Shown here one piece after another: positions 8,343-17,523 of a stretch of 64,000 nt of DNA. The stretch's first letter is position 1; each line of letters begins with the position of its first letter. The stretch is from Herbaspirillum huttiense. GTDB taxonomy: Bacteria > Pseudomonadota > Gammaproteobacteria > Burkholderiales > Burkholderiaceae_D. Under the pieces are notes generated by a model. It saw only the letters and a list, made by a program, of their open reading frames with translations. It ran no database searches and was not told the origin of the DNA. The stretch spans positions 4,588,001 through 4,652,000 of the forward strand of contig NZ_CP037993.1 in the NCBI RefSeq assembly GCF_004367745.1, in the 5' to 3' direction. The position numbers and the translations under genes are program-made.

Positions 8343-10235
8343 ATGTCGAACTCATCGTCCCCTTTGAACTCCCGCCGCCGTTTTGTCAAAGGGCTGGCCG
8401 CCGGAGGTGTGCTTTTAGGGCTGTCGTCTCGCGCCATGCAAGCGGTGGCTCAGGCTGCTGAAACACCGGCGAGCCCCTCGGCGGCACCCGTTCTCACAGG
8501 TAAGGTGTTTGACCTGGTGATCGCTGAATCGGCTGTCAATTTCACGGGCAAGCAGTCCATCGCCACGACGATCAATGGCTCCCTGCCAGGGCCCACCTTG
8601 CGCTGGAAAGAAGGTGACATGATCACGATCAACGTCACCAACAAGCTGCGTGAACATACTTCGATTCACTGGCACGGCATTATTTTGCCGTTTCAAATGG
8701 ATGGTGTACCTGGGATCAGCTTTGCAGGAATTGCTCCCGGAGAGACCTTTACCTACAAATTCAAGGTAAAGCAAAGCGGCACCTACTGGTATCACTCCCA
8801 TTCGGGGATGCAAGAGCAGACCGGGGTATATGGCGCTATCGTCATCGATCCTGCTGATGCTGGCAAGAAACTGGCTGATCGGGAACACGTGATCCTGTTC
8901 TCGGACTGGATGGATGAGAATCCGATGTCCGTCCTCTCCAAACTCAAAAAACAAGGGGACATCTACAATCTGAACCGCGTGACGGCTGGGGACTTTGTCC
9001 GCGACGCGCGTAAAGATGGCGTGAAGGCGGCCATGGATAATCGTGCGATGTGGAATGAGATGCGCATGAATCCCACGGATTTGGGGGACTTGTCCTCCGC
9101 TGTTCTGACCTTCCTCGCTAACGGCGTCACGCCGGCAGGCAACTGGACCGCATTGTTCAAGCCCGGTGAGAAAGTCCGCCTGCGCTGTATCAACGGATCC
9201 GGCAATACCTTCTATGACGTACGTATTCCTGGATTGAAGTTGAAGGTGGTTCAAGTCGACGGCGTGGATATCGAGCCGATCAGCGTAGATGAGTTCCGTT
9301 TTGGACCGGGGGAAACCTGCGATGTGGTGGTCGAGCCCAAGGAAGATGCTTACACCGTGTTTGCCCAGACCATGGACCGCACCGGCTACGCTCGTGGCAC
9401 GCTGACCACACGTGCTGGGCTAACCGCCCCCGTGCCGGCAGTCGACAAGCCGGAGTGGCTCAGCATGGGTGACATGATGGGAGATATGTCTTCCATGGGG
9501 GGAATGGATCACGGTGCCATGGGGCACATGAACCATGGCGCCATGGGCAACATGTCCTCGATGAACATGGACTCGATGTCCAGCATGGACAGCATGGATT
9601 CCATGGACAGCAACACACCGATGCAGAACATGGATGGCGGCGCTCAGTCCATGCAAGGGATGGACCACAGCCAGCATCAGATGGCTCCTGCCAATCCCTT
9701 GAAAGTACCGAGCAAGAAGGCTCGTCATGCTCGCACCGAATACGGCCCGAGTACCGATGCCCGTGTCGACACGGCGCGTACCAACCTGGACGATCCGGGC
9801 GTGGGCCTGCGCAACAATGGTCGCCGAGTACTGACGCTGGCCGACATGCACACTATCGGCGGCCCGCTGGACAACCGCGGTCCAGAGCGGGAAGTTGAGC
9901 TTCATCTGACCGGCAACATGGAGCGCTACGCCTGGTCGCTTGATGGGCTCGAATTCGGTAAGTCGACACCGGTTCATTTCCGTTATGGCGAACGTCTGCG
10001 TGTCATTTTGCACAACGACACAATGATGACGCACCCTATGCACTTACACGGGATGTGGAGCGAACTGGAGACGCCCAATGGCGAGTTTCTGGCGCGTCGA
10101 CACACGATTCCGGTCCAGCCAGCTCAGCGAATCAGCTTCCTGGTCACTGCAGACGCCCTGGGCCGTTGGGCCTGGCACTGCCACCTCATGTTCCATATGG
10201 ACATGGGCATGTTCCGCGAAGTCGTCGTCAGCTAA
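8343..10235 (+). CDS. copA: CopA multicopper oxidase
   Basis: The 630-residue precursor starts with a twin-arginine signal (SRRRFVKG, residues 10-17), so it is exported folded to the periplasm. All four copper motifs are present: H109WHG, H151SH, H564PMHLHG and H612CHLMFHMDMGM with axial Met623. Residues about 375-447 form a Met/His/Asp-rich insert of MGDM, MDHGAM and SMDSMDS repeats, the copper-binding insert of PcoA/CopA proteins. Such oxidases convert Cu(I) to less toxic Cu(II) and bind extra copper. It leads the copABCD run, with copB starting 30 bp downstream, and lies under operator 3. Confidence 0.95.
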   Translation: MSNSSSPLNSRRRFVKGLAAGGVLLGLSSRAMQAVAQAAETPASPSAAPVLTGKVFDLVIAESAVNFTGKQSIATTINGSLPGPTLRWKEGDMITINVTNKLREHTSIHWHGIILPFQMDGVPGISFAGIAPGETFTYKFKVKQSGTYWYHSHSGMQEQTGVYGAIVIDPADAGKKLADREHVILFSDWMDENPMSVLSKLKKQGDIYNLNRVTAGDFVRDARKDGVKAAMDNRAMWNEMRMNPTDLGDLSSAVLTFLANGVTPAGNWTALFKPGEKVRLRCINGSGNTFYDVRIPGLKLKVVQVDGVDIEPISVDEFRFGPGETCDVVVEPKEDAYTVFAQTMDRTGYARGTLTTRAGLTAPVPAVDKPEWLSMGDMMGDMSSMGGMDHGAMGHMNHGAMGNMSSMNMDSMSSMDSMDSMDSNTPMQNMDGGAQSMQGMDHSQHQMAPANPLKVPSKKARHARTEYGPSTDARVDTARTNLDDPGVGLRNNGRRVLTLADMHTIGGPLDNRGPEREVELHLTGNMERYAWSLDGLEFGKSTPVHFRYGERLRVILHNDTMMTHPMHLHGMWSELETPNGEFLARRHTIPVQPAQRISFLVTADALGRWAWHCHLMFHMDMGMFREVVVS

Positions 10236-10265
10236 CCAGGTTCTGCACCGAAAGGCATACCCAGA

Positions 10266-11279
10266 ATGACTCTTACCCGTTACTCAACTCAGATCCTCGT
10301 GCTGGCACTCGCATCGGCCGGCATGAATGCAGCGTGGGCGCAGTCTCACGAGGGCCACACAGCCGCACCGGGCAGCTCGGCCACCCAGGCTGCCACTACC
10401 ATGGACAGCATGGATTCGATGGACGGCGGTACCGCCAGTGCCGGCGGATCAATGGATCATGGAGCGATGAATCACGCCGGCATGAACCATGGCGGTATGG
10501 AGATGGGGGGATCCGGCATGGGGGGAATGGATATGGGCTCGACCGCGCCCGCTGACGCCCGTGATCCGAATGGCTATTCCAACGGCTACACCCTCAATAC
10601 CGGACCCTATGTGCAGAAAGACACCAGCGCCTTGATGATGTCGGACATGCATTCCTTCGGGTCTTTCCTGGTAGACCGTCTGGAGCGTGTCCATACCCGA
10701 AATGGCAATTCGATTGCGTACGACACCCAAGGTTGGATCGGGAATTCTTATGACAAGTTCTTCATCAAGGCTGAAGGCGATATCGAGCAAGGCCGCGTGG
10801 GCGACGCCCGGACCGAATTGCTGTGGAGCCATGCGATTACCCCCTATTGGGACACCCAGCTCGGCCTGCGTGTCGACGTAGGCAGCAACCGGCCCGGCCG
10901 TAATTGGTTAGCGTTCGGTGTGCAGGGCCTGGCCCCCTACTGGTTTGAAGTGGAAGCCACAGGCTACGTCGGCGAACAAGGTCGTACTGCCTTGCGGCTT
11001 GCCGCAGAGTATGAACTGCTACTGACGCAGCGCTGGATTCTTCAGCCCCGTGTCGAAGCTAACCTTTACGGTAAAGAAGATCCCGAACTGGGCATCGGAC
11101 GAGGTCTGTCCAGTGCCGCCTACGGCGTCAGGTTGCGCTATGAGATTACCCGTCAATTTGCGCCCTATGTCGGCATCGAGCGCAACCAGAGTTTCGGCCG
11201 TACTGCCAGCTATGTACGCGGTGCCGGCGGAAATACGGGTGAAACCCGGCTGGTAGCCGGTGTACGTGTTTTATTCTAA
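10266..11279 (+). CDS. copB: CopB outer-membrane copper-resistance protein
   Basis: The 337-residue protein has a signal peptide (cleavage near AWAQ), then a Met/His-rich segment (about residues 25-95, with MDSMDSMDGG, MDHGAMNHAGMNHGG and GGMEMGG). A beta-barrel domain of the PcoB/CopB family follows, with aromatic-ending strands such as LLWSHAITPYWDTQLGLRVD, and ends in VAGVRVLF. The final Phe is typical of outer-membrane proteins. Family members are thought to bind or pass copper at the outer membrane with CopA. It sits in the copABCD operon with short spacing. Confidence 0.92.
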   Translation: MTLTRYSTQILVLALASAGMNAAWAQSHEGHTAAPGSSATQAATTMDSMDSMDGGTASAGGSMDHGAMNHAGMNHGGMEMGGSGMGGMDMGSTAPADARDPNGYSNGYTLNTGPYVQKDTSALMMSDMHSFGSFLVDRLERVHTRNGNSIAYDTQGWIGNSYDKFFIKAEGDIEQGRVGDARTELLWSHAITPYWDTQLGLRVDVGSNRPGRNWLAFGVQGLAPYWFEVEATGYVGEQGRTALRLAAEYELLLTQRWILQPRVEANLYGKEDPELGIGRGLSSAAYGVRLRYEITRQFAPYVGIERNQSFGRTASYVRGAGGNTGETRLVAGVRVLF

Positions 11280-11326
11280 GTCTCCACCTCTTTGTCCCTC
11301 CACAACACCTCCAAAGGAGAATCGCC

Positions 11327-11716
11327 ATGTCCTACCAGTCTCTCTTCGCTAAGACAGCCGTCACCATCGCTGCAGCGGCTTTCGCTACGGCAGCCTTCGC
11401 TCACCCCAAACTGCTCGGCTCCACTCCGGAAGACAACTCGACCGGAAGCGCCCCCGAAAAAATTGAATTGCGCTTCTCCGAAAACCTCTCCAAACAGTTT
11501 TCCGGGGCCACGTTGCTGATGACCGGGATGCCTGGTATGAATCATGGCGGTTCGCCCATGAAGGTGGCGGCCAAGGTATCAGGTGCTGATGATCCGAAGA
11601 CCATGGTAGTGACGCCGACCCAACCCTTGACCCCGGGTGTCTATAGCATCGAGTGGCGCGCGGTCTCTTCGGATACCCACCCGATCACCGGCAAGATCAC
11701 TTTCACGGTGAAGTGA
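11327..11716 (+). CDS. copC: CopC periplasmic copper carrier
   Basis: 129 residues: a signal peptide cleaved after TAAFA leaves an N-terminal His (HPKLLGSTP), which with Asp and His near the C-terminus (SSDTHPITGKITFTV) forms the Cu(II) site of CopC/PcoC. A Met-rich loop (LMTGMPGMNHGGSPM) supplies the Cu(I) site. It is a small beta-sandwich protein that carries copper in the periplasm and partners with CopD. AAAGGAGA lies just before the ATG. copD starts 7 bp after its stop. Confidence 0.93.
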   Translation: MSYQSLFAKTAVTIAAAAFATAAFAHPKLLGSTPEDNSTGSAPEKIELRFSENLSKQFSGATLLMTGMPGMNHGGSPMKVAAKVSGADDPKTMVVTPTQPLTPGVYSIEWRAVSSDTHPITGKITFTVK

Positions 11717-11723
11717 GCTGACG

Positions 11724-12647
11724 ATGGATTGGATGACAGTTTTGGTGCGCTTTGCGCTGTATGTGGTCTTGATGCTCGTTTTCGGCCTGCCGTTGTTTCA
11801 ACTACATGCTTTGCGTAAGCCTGAACGGTCATCCGTCCTTGCCAAGAAATTCTCTAACCTGGCCGTCGCTCTGGCTGTGGTCGGAATCTTCTTATCGACC
11901 ATCAGCATGGTACTGATGGTCAAGGCGATGAGCGGGGCCGTAGACGTCAGTGCGATTGAAGAGCACATGATCGAAATGATGCTGACCGAGACGTCGTTCG
12001 GGATGGCATGGTGCCTGCGTATTGCAATGCTGGTCCTCTTTGTCGCGGCAGGACTATTCGTCTCCCGCGCCCATTCCCTCAGATTGTGCATCATGAGTTT
12101 GACCGGTGCCGTCGCTTTGGCAACCTTATCTTGGGGGGGACATGGTGCAATGGATGAGGGTGTACGCGGCCAAATGCATTTGGCCGCTGACATTATTCAC
12201 CTACTGGCTGCAGGCGCCTGGGTGGGAGCTTTAGCCGTGTTCGTGCTCATGTTGGTATGGCGCTATGGAGATGGTCCGGCTGACATTGCGTTGCTGAGCC
12301 GTACGCTCAATGGTTTCGCTTTGATGGGAACAGTCATCGTAGGCTCGTTGCTGATCACCGGTGCGATCAACTATTGGCTCATCGTCGGTCCGACTTTCGC
12401 CGGGCTTCTGTCTTCGCAATATGGTCAGCTTCTGATCGCGAAGCTATTCTTGTTCTCGTTGATGCTCGCCTTGGCCGCCGCGAATAGATACCGACTCAGT
12501 CCCTTACTTGAGCGTGCTCACATCTCCGGTGAGCATCGTGAAGCAATTACCGCCCTTCAGAAGAGTCTTCTATTTGAAACTGCCTGTGCTTTCCTGATTT
12601 TGGTGCTTGTCGCCTGGTTCGGAACCTTAGGGCCGATGACTGAATAA
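11724..12647 (+). CDS. copD: CopD inner-membrane copper protein
   Basis: The 307-residue protein is strongly hydrophobic with about eight membrane segments and the conserved AADIIHLLAAGAWVGAL segment of the CopD family, including the His residues thought to bind copper. CopD proteins work with CopC and are believed to move copper across the inner membrane. It follows copC by 7 bp. This closes the copABCD run; the next gene is 82 bp on. Confidence 0.92.
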   Translation: MDWMTVLVRFALYVVLMLVFGLPLFQLHALRKPERSSVLAKKFSNLAVALAVVGIFLSTISMVLMVKAMSGAVDVSAIEEHMIEMMLTETSFGMAWCLRIAMLVLFVAAGLFVSRAHSLRLCIMSLTGAVALATLSWGGHGAMDEGVRGQMHLAADIIHLLAAGAWVGALAVFVLMLVWRYGDGPADIALLSRTLNGFALMGTVIVGSLLITGAINYWLIVGPTFAGLLSSQYGQLLIAKLFLFSLMLALAAANRYRLSPLLERAHISGEHREAITALQKSLLFETACAFLILVLVAWFGTLGPMTE

Positions 12648-12729
12648 GCTAGCTATCCATGCATTTCTCGGCGGACGCGATGATAACAACATCCGCCCGT
12701 CAGCCAATTTAATTCCCACTGACAGTCGA

Positions 12730-13146
12730 ATGAAAAAGTTCTTCTCTGCGAGCCTGCTCTTTCTGACCTCTCTTGCTGCGCACGCGGCCGGGGAAGCCAT
12801 CACCGTGTACAAAGACCCTGACTGCGGCTGCTGCAAGGCTTGGGCAGAACACATGAGTCAGGCCGGCTACAAGCTCCACGTCGTTGACAGCAAAGAGATG
12901 CCTGGGATTAAAAAGCGCCTTGGCGTACCTGAACCTCTTCAGTCCTGCCATACCGCCGTTGTTGACGCAACGGGCCAGGTGATCGAAGGCCATGTTCCGG
13001 CCCCAGCTGTGGCCAAACTCATCGCTTCCCGATCGACAAAAGGTGTTGCGGTACCAGGTATGCCCGTGAACTCACCCGGGATGGGAAAGATGGACGGGAA
13101 GTTGGTCACAGTAGACTTTGCCGGCAAGGAATTCTCACGAAATTAG
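12730..13146 (+). CDS. DUF411 periplasmic metal-binding protein (CopG-like)
   Basis: 138 residues with a signal peptide (cleavage near AHAAG), then a thioredoxin-like DUF411 domain with VYKDPDCGCCKAW (Cys motif CGCC), a later Cys in SCHTAVV and Met-rich PGMPVNSPGM near the end. DUF411/CopG proteins accompany copper operons and are reported to bind copper through such Cys/Met sites. It is in line with copABCD and probably cotranscribed. Confidence 0.85.
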   Translation: MKKFFSASLLFLTSLAAHAAGEAITVYKDPDCGCCKAWAEHMSQAGYKLHVVDSKEMPGIKKRLGVPEPLQSCHTAVVDATGQVIEGHVPAPAVAKLIASRSTKGVAVPGMPVNSPGMGKMDGKLVTVDFAGKEFSRN

Positions 13147-13208
13147 TCGCTACCGTGCTCCTGGGTACATTTCGTCCGTGGCAGGCTTACCAGCGTTTTC
13201 ACATAGCT

Positions 13209-13240
13209 TTGACTTGCATCACTTGCAGTCTTTCTATGCT
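13209..13240 (+). promoter_or_regulatory. possible promoter with long (20-bp) spacer
   Basis: TTGACT (13209-13214) and TATGCT (13235-13240) are separated by 20 bp, the stretched spacing used by MerR/CueR-controlled promoters. The spacer shows only weak symmetry (GACT/AGTC), so MerR-family control is a guess. It would start a transcript about 55 nt before the Met-rich gene. Confidence 0.3.
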
Positions 13241-13300
13241 CACTAGACTTCACATAGAGGCTGCTGATCTGCATGCCTCCTAATGAATCGAGGAGAAATC

Positions 13301-13717
13301 ATGAAGCGTTTCACCCACCTGATCGGCGCGGTCGCGATGGCAACATTTTCGGTTGCTACACCGGCCCAAAACGCAACTGAGCACGAAGGACATCATCCCG
13401 AGGCGGCTGCAACTGCCTCTCCCGCGAAATCTGCCGCAGCAGGTGCACCCATGGTGCAGATGGATAGCCAGATAAAAGCCATGCGCGAGATGCATCAAAA
13501 GATGATGAGCACCGCTTCTCTTGAGGAACGCCGCCAATTGATGGCGGATCACATGAAGACGATGAAAGACAGTATGGCCATGATGCAAGGCATGATGGCA
13601 GCCAGGGCGGAGCATAAATCGCTGCCATCCCCTGCGGGGATGCAGAAGCAAATGGACATGATGCAGATGACCATGCAGATGATGATGGACTGTATGGAAA
13701 TTCCAACGTCGAAGTAA
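13301..13717 (+). CDS. Met/His-rich exported protein
   Basis: The ATG at 13301 is chosen because GAGGAG lies 6 bp upstream; an in-frame ATG at 13283 would include that site in the coding sequence. The 138 residues begin with a signal peptide (cleavage near TPAQ) and a short His cluster (EHEGHH). A helical region very rich in Met follows (MKTMKDSMAMMQGMMAAR and MDMMQMTMQMMMDCME). It has no family I can name, but such Met clusters bind Cu(I). It lies between the DUF411 gene and the copper ATPase, so a periplasmic copper buffer is plausible. Confidence 0.75.
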   Translation: MKRFTHLIGAVAMATFSVATPAQNATEHEGHHPEAAATASPAKSAAAGAPMVQMDSQIKAMREMHQKMMSTASLEERRQLMADHMKTMKDSMAMMQGMMAARAEHKSLPSPAGMQKQMDMMQMTMQMMMDCMEIPTSK

Positions 13718-13797
13718 GCCGCTGACGACGTGAGGCCGCGCTTCATGTGCCCCTCACGTTACCTGCTGGATATACCTGACACGGGAGAGCAGTAACT

Positions 13798-16146
13798 ATG
13801 GATGAACACCACCACCATCATCACGCCGCACCAGTTCCAGCCGTTGAAGCGGGATCTCCCCCGGAAAAAAGCCAGACTGATCCGGTTTGCCACATGATGG
13901 TGGCTCCCGATCCATACCGGAGGATTGAACACGGCGGGAGAGACTTTTACTTCTGCAGTGACAAGTGCATGGGCAGGTTTCGTGCTAATCCAGCCGCATT
14001 TGTCGGAGATTCATCAAAGCCCGATGTAAGCACGGTATCGTCTGACGGAACCGTCTATACATGCCCCATGCACCCGCAAGTCAGGCAGGCCTCGCCGGGA
14101 AATTGCCCCATCTGTGGGATGAGCCTGGAGCCACTGCTACCGTCGGACCAAGAAGAGGAGAACCCTGAGCTGCGGGACTTCCAAAGGCGATTCTGGCTCA
14201 CGTTACCCTTGACGGTGCTCGTGACGGTGCTGGCCATGGCCGGCGGCCGCATATTTCCACATGGCCTGATCGGTCAAAGCTGGATCGAGCTCGCGCTCGG
14301 TACGCCCGTGGTCCTCTATGCCGGATGGCCGTTCTTGACTCGCGGTGTCGACTCGATCGTCCACCGCAGTCCCAATATGTGGACCCTGATCAGCACGGGC
14401 GTGGTAGCCGCCTATGGCTATAGTGTGGTCGCAACCGTCTTCCCCGAGCTATTCCCCAAGGCCTTCATGGAACACGGGCGGATCGGTGTCTACTTCGAAG
14501 CCGCGGCCGTCATCATCTCACTGACCCTGCTGGGGCAGATCCTGGAACTACGGGCGCGCTCGCAGACCTCTGCCGCCATCAAATCACTGCTCGGCTTGGC
14601 ACCTAAAACAGCTAGACGGATCGCTGCAGATGGTACGGAAGAAGATATCCCCTTGAGTAACGTTCATATTGGCGACCTGCTACGGGTCCGACCAGGCGAA
14701 AAAGTCGCTACTGACGGGGTGGTCGTGGAGGGAGAGAGCGCCATTGACGAGTCGATGTTGACTGGCGAACCGGTCCCCGTTACCAAGCGACCAGGTGACA
14801 AGGTTATCGGGGCAACGATCAATGCCAGCGGAAGCCTGATCATCCGCTCCGAGAAGGTCGGATCGCAGACCATGCTTTCGCAGATCGTTCAGATGGTTGC
14901 CCAAGCCCAGCGCTCGCGCGCCCCCATGCAGCGGTTGGCCGACGTGGTCGCCGGCTACTTCGTCGTAATCGTGGTCGGCATTGCTGTGCTGACGCTGCTT
15001 AGCTGGGGATTCTTTGGGCCACAACCCAGCTGGGTCTATGGCTTTGTCAACGCGGTTGCGGTGCTGATTATCGCTTGCCCGTGTGCGCTGGGACTGGCTA
15101 CGCCCATGTCCATCATGGCCGCCACTGGCCGTGCCGCAACCCAAGGCATTCTGTTCCGAGACGCAGCGGCCATTGAGAGCATGAAGAAGCTCGATACGCT
15201 CATCGTCGACAAGACCGGCACGCTCACGGAAGGAAAGCCAGCATTTGACCGGATAATCGCCGCACCAGGCAGTCAAGAGACGGAGGTGTTGCAGCTGGCG
15301 GCAAGCCTCGACCAGGGAAGTGAGCATCCACTAGCGCACGCTATCGTTGCCGAGGCACGCCGACGCCAGCTTTCCTTGATGACACCCAGCAGCTTTGAAT
15401 CTTCCAGTGGTATAGGCGTTCGAGGCATAGTCAACGGGGCGCGGGTGGCATTGGGCAATACCACGCTGATGGAATCGGAAGGCGTCTCTTCGACACCGCT
15501 GCTGGCTGAAGCAGAAGCTTTACGTGCCGAAGGTGCTAGCGTGATGTATCTAGCGAGAAATGGCGTGCTTTTGGGGCTGCTAGCGGTCTCTGATCCCGTG
15601 AAGGAAACTACACGGGAAGCGCTGGCCAGTCTAAAAGAAGCCGGGCTCACGGTGGTCATGGCCACCGGTGATGGCACAACCACGGCGAAAGCTGTTGCCG
15701 GGAAGCTCGGCATCTCTGAGGTCTACGGGGAGGTCAAGCCCCAAGACAAGCTCGCGCTCGTAGAACGTTTCCAGGCCGAAGGCAAGATCGTCGGGATGGC
15801 GGGCGATGGGATCAACGACGCTCCGGCGCTGGCCAAGGCAAATGTCGGAATTGCCATGGGGACCGGTACCGACGTGGCAATCAATAGCGCTCATGTCACC
15901 CTGGTGAAGGGCGATCTGCGCGCCATCGCGCGTGCGACGGAACTGTCCGTTGAAACGGTGCGCAACATGCGTCAGAACCTCGGCTTTGCATTCTTATATA
16001 ACGCCTTAGGCATTCCCTTAGCTGCGGGCCTGCTTTATCCATTCACGGGGCAGCTTCTGTCCCCGATGTTGGCAGCACTCGCGATGAGTTTGAGCTCGGT
16101 ATCCGTGATCGCGAATGCCCTAAGGCTACGCGGAACAACGCGCTGA
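13798..16146 (+). CDS. copF: copper-exporting P1B-type ATPase (CopF-like)
   Basis: The 782-residue protein opens with a His run (HHHHHH, residues 4-9). Next come a YHS domain (about 27-67, with DPVCHMM and FYFCSDKC) and a heavy-metal-binding segment (88-112, TCPMHPQV and [11 protein letters not shown]). The ATPase core has about eight membrane helices, the metal-channel CPC motif at 427-429, TGEP actuator loop, phosphorylated Asp471 in [13 protein letters not shown] and [11 protein letters not shown]. The CPC/YN/MxxSS combination marks Cu(I) exporters (P1B-1). The YHS plus HMBD amino terminus, not classical CxxC domains, resembles CopF of Cupriavidus. It pumps Cu(I) from cytoplasm to periplasm for CopA to oxidise. 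Confidence 0.93.
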   Translation: MDEHHHHHHAAPVPAVEAGSPPEKSQTDPVCHMMVAPDPYRRIEHGGRDFYFCSDKCMGRFRANPAAFVGDSSKPDVSTVSSDGTVYTCPMHPQVRQASPGNCPICGMSLEPLLPSDQEEENPELRDFQRRFWLTLPLTVLVTVLAMAGGRIFPHGLIGQSWIELALGTPVVLYAGWPFLTRGVDSIVHRSPNMWTLISTGVVAAYGYSVVATVFPELFPKAFMEHGRIGVYFEAAAVIISLTLLGQILELRARSQTSAAIKSLLGLAPKTARRIAADGTEEDIPLSNVHIGDLLRVRPGEKVATDGVVVEGESAIDESMLTGEPVPVTKRPGDKVIGATINASGSLIIRSEKVGSQTMLSQIVQMVAQAQRSRAPMQRLADVVAGYFVVIVVGIAVLTLLSWGFFGPQPSWVYGFVNAVAVLIIACPCALGLATPMSIMAATGRAATQGILFRDAAAIESMKKLDTLIVDKTGTLTEGKPAFDRIIAAPGSQETEVLQLAASLDQGSEHPLAHAIVAEARRRQLSLMTPSSFESSSGIGVRGIVNGARVALGNTTLMESEGVSSTPLLAEAEALRAEGASVMYLARNGVLLGLLAVSDPVKETTREALASLKEAGLTVVMATGDGTTTAKAVAGKLGISEVYGEVKPQDKLALVERFQAEGKIVGMAGDGINDAPALAKANVGIAMGTGTDVAINSAHVTLVKGDLRAIARATELSVETVRNMRQNLGFAFLYNALGIPLAAGLLYPFTGQLLSPMLAALAMSLSSVSVIANALRLRGTTR

Positions 16147-16439
16147 GAACTATGGCTCAGCATTGCTGCTGATCGGGATAATACATCGGACGTCCCGCTG
16201 TGCCGGAAACTGGCCGACTCAAAAACGGCGTCCCAGACTAAATTTAGTATGCCGGTCTACTTCAAACGGGCTGCCCCTCGCCGGGAGCTTCCAAGACCCA
16301 CCGGAGATCACGTCCAATCACCGTTGTAGTGACCAATGCATCCGGATTCTTTTTAATTCAGGCGCGAATTTTATGAACATCGACGCTTGAACGCGCTCCT
16401 ATGGTCAGTAGTTTTCAGTTATCCAACCATGGAGCCCAT
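16147..16439. promoter_or_regulatory. intergenic region with a 12-bp perfect palindrome
   Basis: Between the ATPase and the DUF305 gene. It contains ACTAAATTTAGT (16237-16248), a perfect palindrome that could be an operator. No CopR-type dyad and no gene are seen. Confidence 0.35.
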
Positions 16440-17051
16440 ATGCGAATCTCATCCAAAGTAGCCGTAGCGACGGTAGCTTTCTTCGCCTCAGCAGCAGCAT
16501 TTTCTCAAACGCAGCCTGCCGAAGTATCTCCGCGTCAGGCGACGGCTGAGCCTCAACATGGTGACGCCATGAAGACTTCGTCTCACTCATATGACGAGCA
16601 ATTTCTCGATACCATGGCCAAGCACCATGAGGAAGCTGTCCAGATGGCCGAGCTAGTCGATAGCCGCAGTGCGCACGATAAGCTAAAGCAAATGGCGAAG
16701 AAGACCATTGATGACCAAGGTGCTGAGATTGCTCAACTACGCGAATGGAAGTCGCAATGGTTTCCCAATAAGGGGAGTGCTGTGAACATGAAACTGCCCG
16801 GCATGATGCAGTCGATGAAAGGTATGTCGATGGAAAAGCTCCAGTCGAGTCAAGGCGATGAGTTTGATGCCATGTTCCTCGACATGATGATCAAGCATCA
16901 TCGTGGGGCACTCGCCATGGCGCAGGACGCCATCAAGAAATCCCGTCACCCAGAAATTGTTGCCTTCTCCAAGAAGGTCATCTCACAACAACAAGAAGAA
17001 ATTTCCACGATGAGTCGCTGGAAAAAGGAATGGAAGCTGGCCGTCCATTGA
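16440..17051 (+). CDS. DUF305 periplasmic protein, copper-associated (CopM-like)
   Basis: Start taken at 16440, where GGAG precedes ATG. An upstream in-frame ATG at 16401 would put 13 residues before the signal peptide. The 203-residue protein has a signal peptide (cleavage near AFSQ) and two DUF305 helical units carrying the paired HH motifs FLDTMAKHHEEAVQMAEL and FLDMMIKHHRGALAMAQD, plus Met-rich LPGMMQSMKGMSMEK. DUF305 proteins such as cyanobacterial CopM bind copper in the periplasm. It probably buffers periplasmic copper alongside the Met-rich protein at 13301. Confidence 0.82.
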   Translation: MRISSKVAVATVAFFASAAAFSQTQPAEVSPRQATAEPQHGDAMKTSSHSYDEQFLDTMAKHHEEAVQMAELVDSRSAHDKLKQMAKKTIDDQGAEIAQLREWKSQWFPNKGSAVNMKLPGMMQSMKGMSMEKLQSSQGDEFDAMFLDMMIKHHRGALAMAQDAIKKSRHPEIVAFSKKVISQQQEEISTMSRWKKEWKLAVH

Positions 17052-17145
17052 TGAGTGATCACCTAGCTTCCTGTTTGCCATGGATCTGGCATTCGCCAGA
17101 ACGCAATCCGGGCAGTCGGACTGCCCATCTATCAAGGAGATCGAA

Positions 17146-17475
17146 ATGTCACATGAAGATTTTCGTACCTGTATTGAGGCCTGCTATGCGTGTGCAGCAG
17201 CTTGCGACCAATGTGCGGCAGCCTGTTTGCAAGAAGAGGATGTGAAGATGATGGCTCGGTGCATCGCCACCGATGCCGACTGTGCCACCATCTGCAGAAC
17301 CGCTGCTGCGTTAATGGCCCGCGGCAGCGAGTTCACCCAAGAGGTTTGCACGCTGTGTGCGCGGATCTGTAAGGCATGCGCTGAAGAGTGTGCCAAGCAC
17401 AAGGCCCAGCACTGCCAGGACTGCGCACAAGCCTGCACTCGTTGCGCTGAAGCATGCAGTCAAATGGCCGCCTAA
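17146..17475 (+). CDS. four-helix-bundle copper storage protein (Csp/DUF326)
   Basis: Start taken at 17146 with AAGGAG 6 bp upstream. The 109 residues contain 19 Cys in regular CxxC, CxxxC patterns along predicted helices (TCIEACYACAAACDQCAAAC; CTLCARICKACAEEC; CQDCAQACTRCAEAC). This is the layout of Csp copper-storage proteins, in which Cys line a helix bundle and hold many Cu(I) ions. There is no signal peptide, so a cytosolic Csp3-like store is expected, and it would complement the periplasmic buffers upstream. It is the last cargo gene before the transposase, convergent with tnpA and 48 bp from its stop. Confidence 0.88.
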   Translation: MSHEDFRTCIEACYACAAACDQCAAACLQEEDVKMMARCIATDADCATICRTAAALMARGSEFTQEVCTLCARICKACAEECAKHKAQHCQDCAQACTRCAEACSQMAA

Positions 17476-17523
17476 ATCGCTCGCCGCGTCCGGCTACCAA
17501 TATGCCGGACGTGTAGCGCCAGC

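Noticed and set aside
9470-9670. Short tandem repeats as a CRISPR or satellite array
   Set aside because: They are irregular Met/Asp/His codon repeats within the copA frame.
9420-10043. His-rich minus-strand frame inside copA
   Set aside because: It is the antisense of the Met-rich ATG repeats (CAT reads as His), not a separate metal protein.
17476-17523. Transposon end next to the tnpA stop, as in classical Tn3/Tn21 layouts
   Set aside because: No GGGG-type terminus is present there; the true end with duplication is at 20630, on the other side of tnpA.
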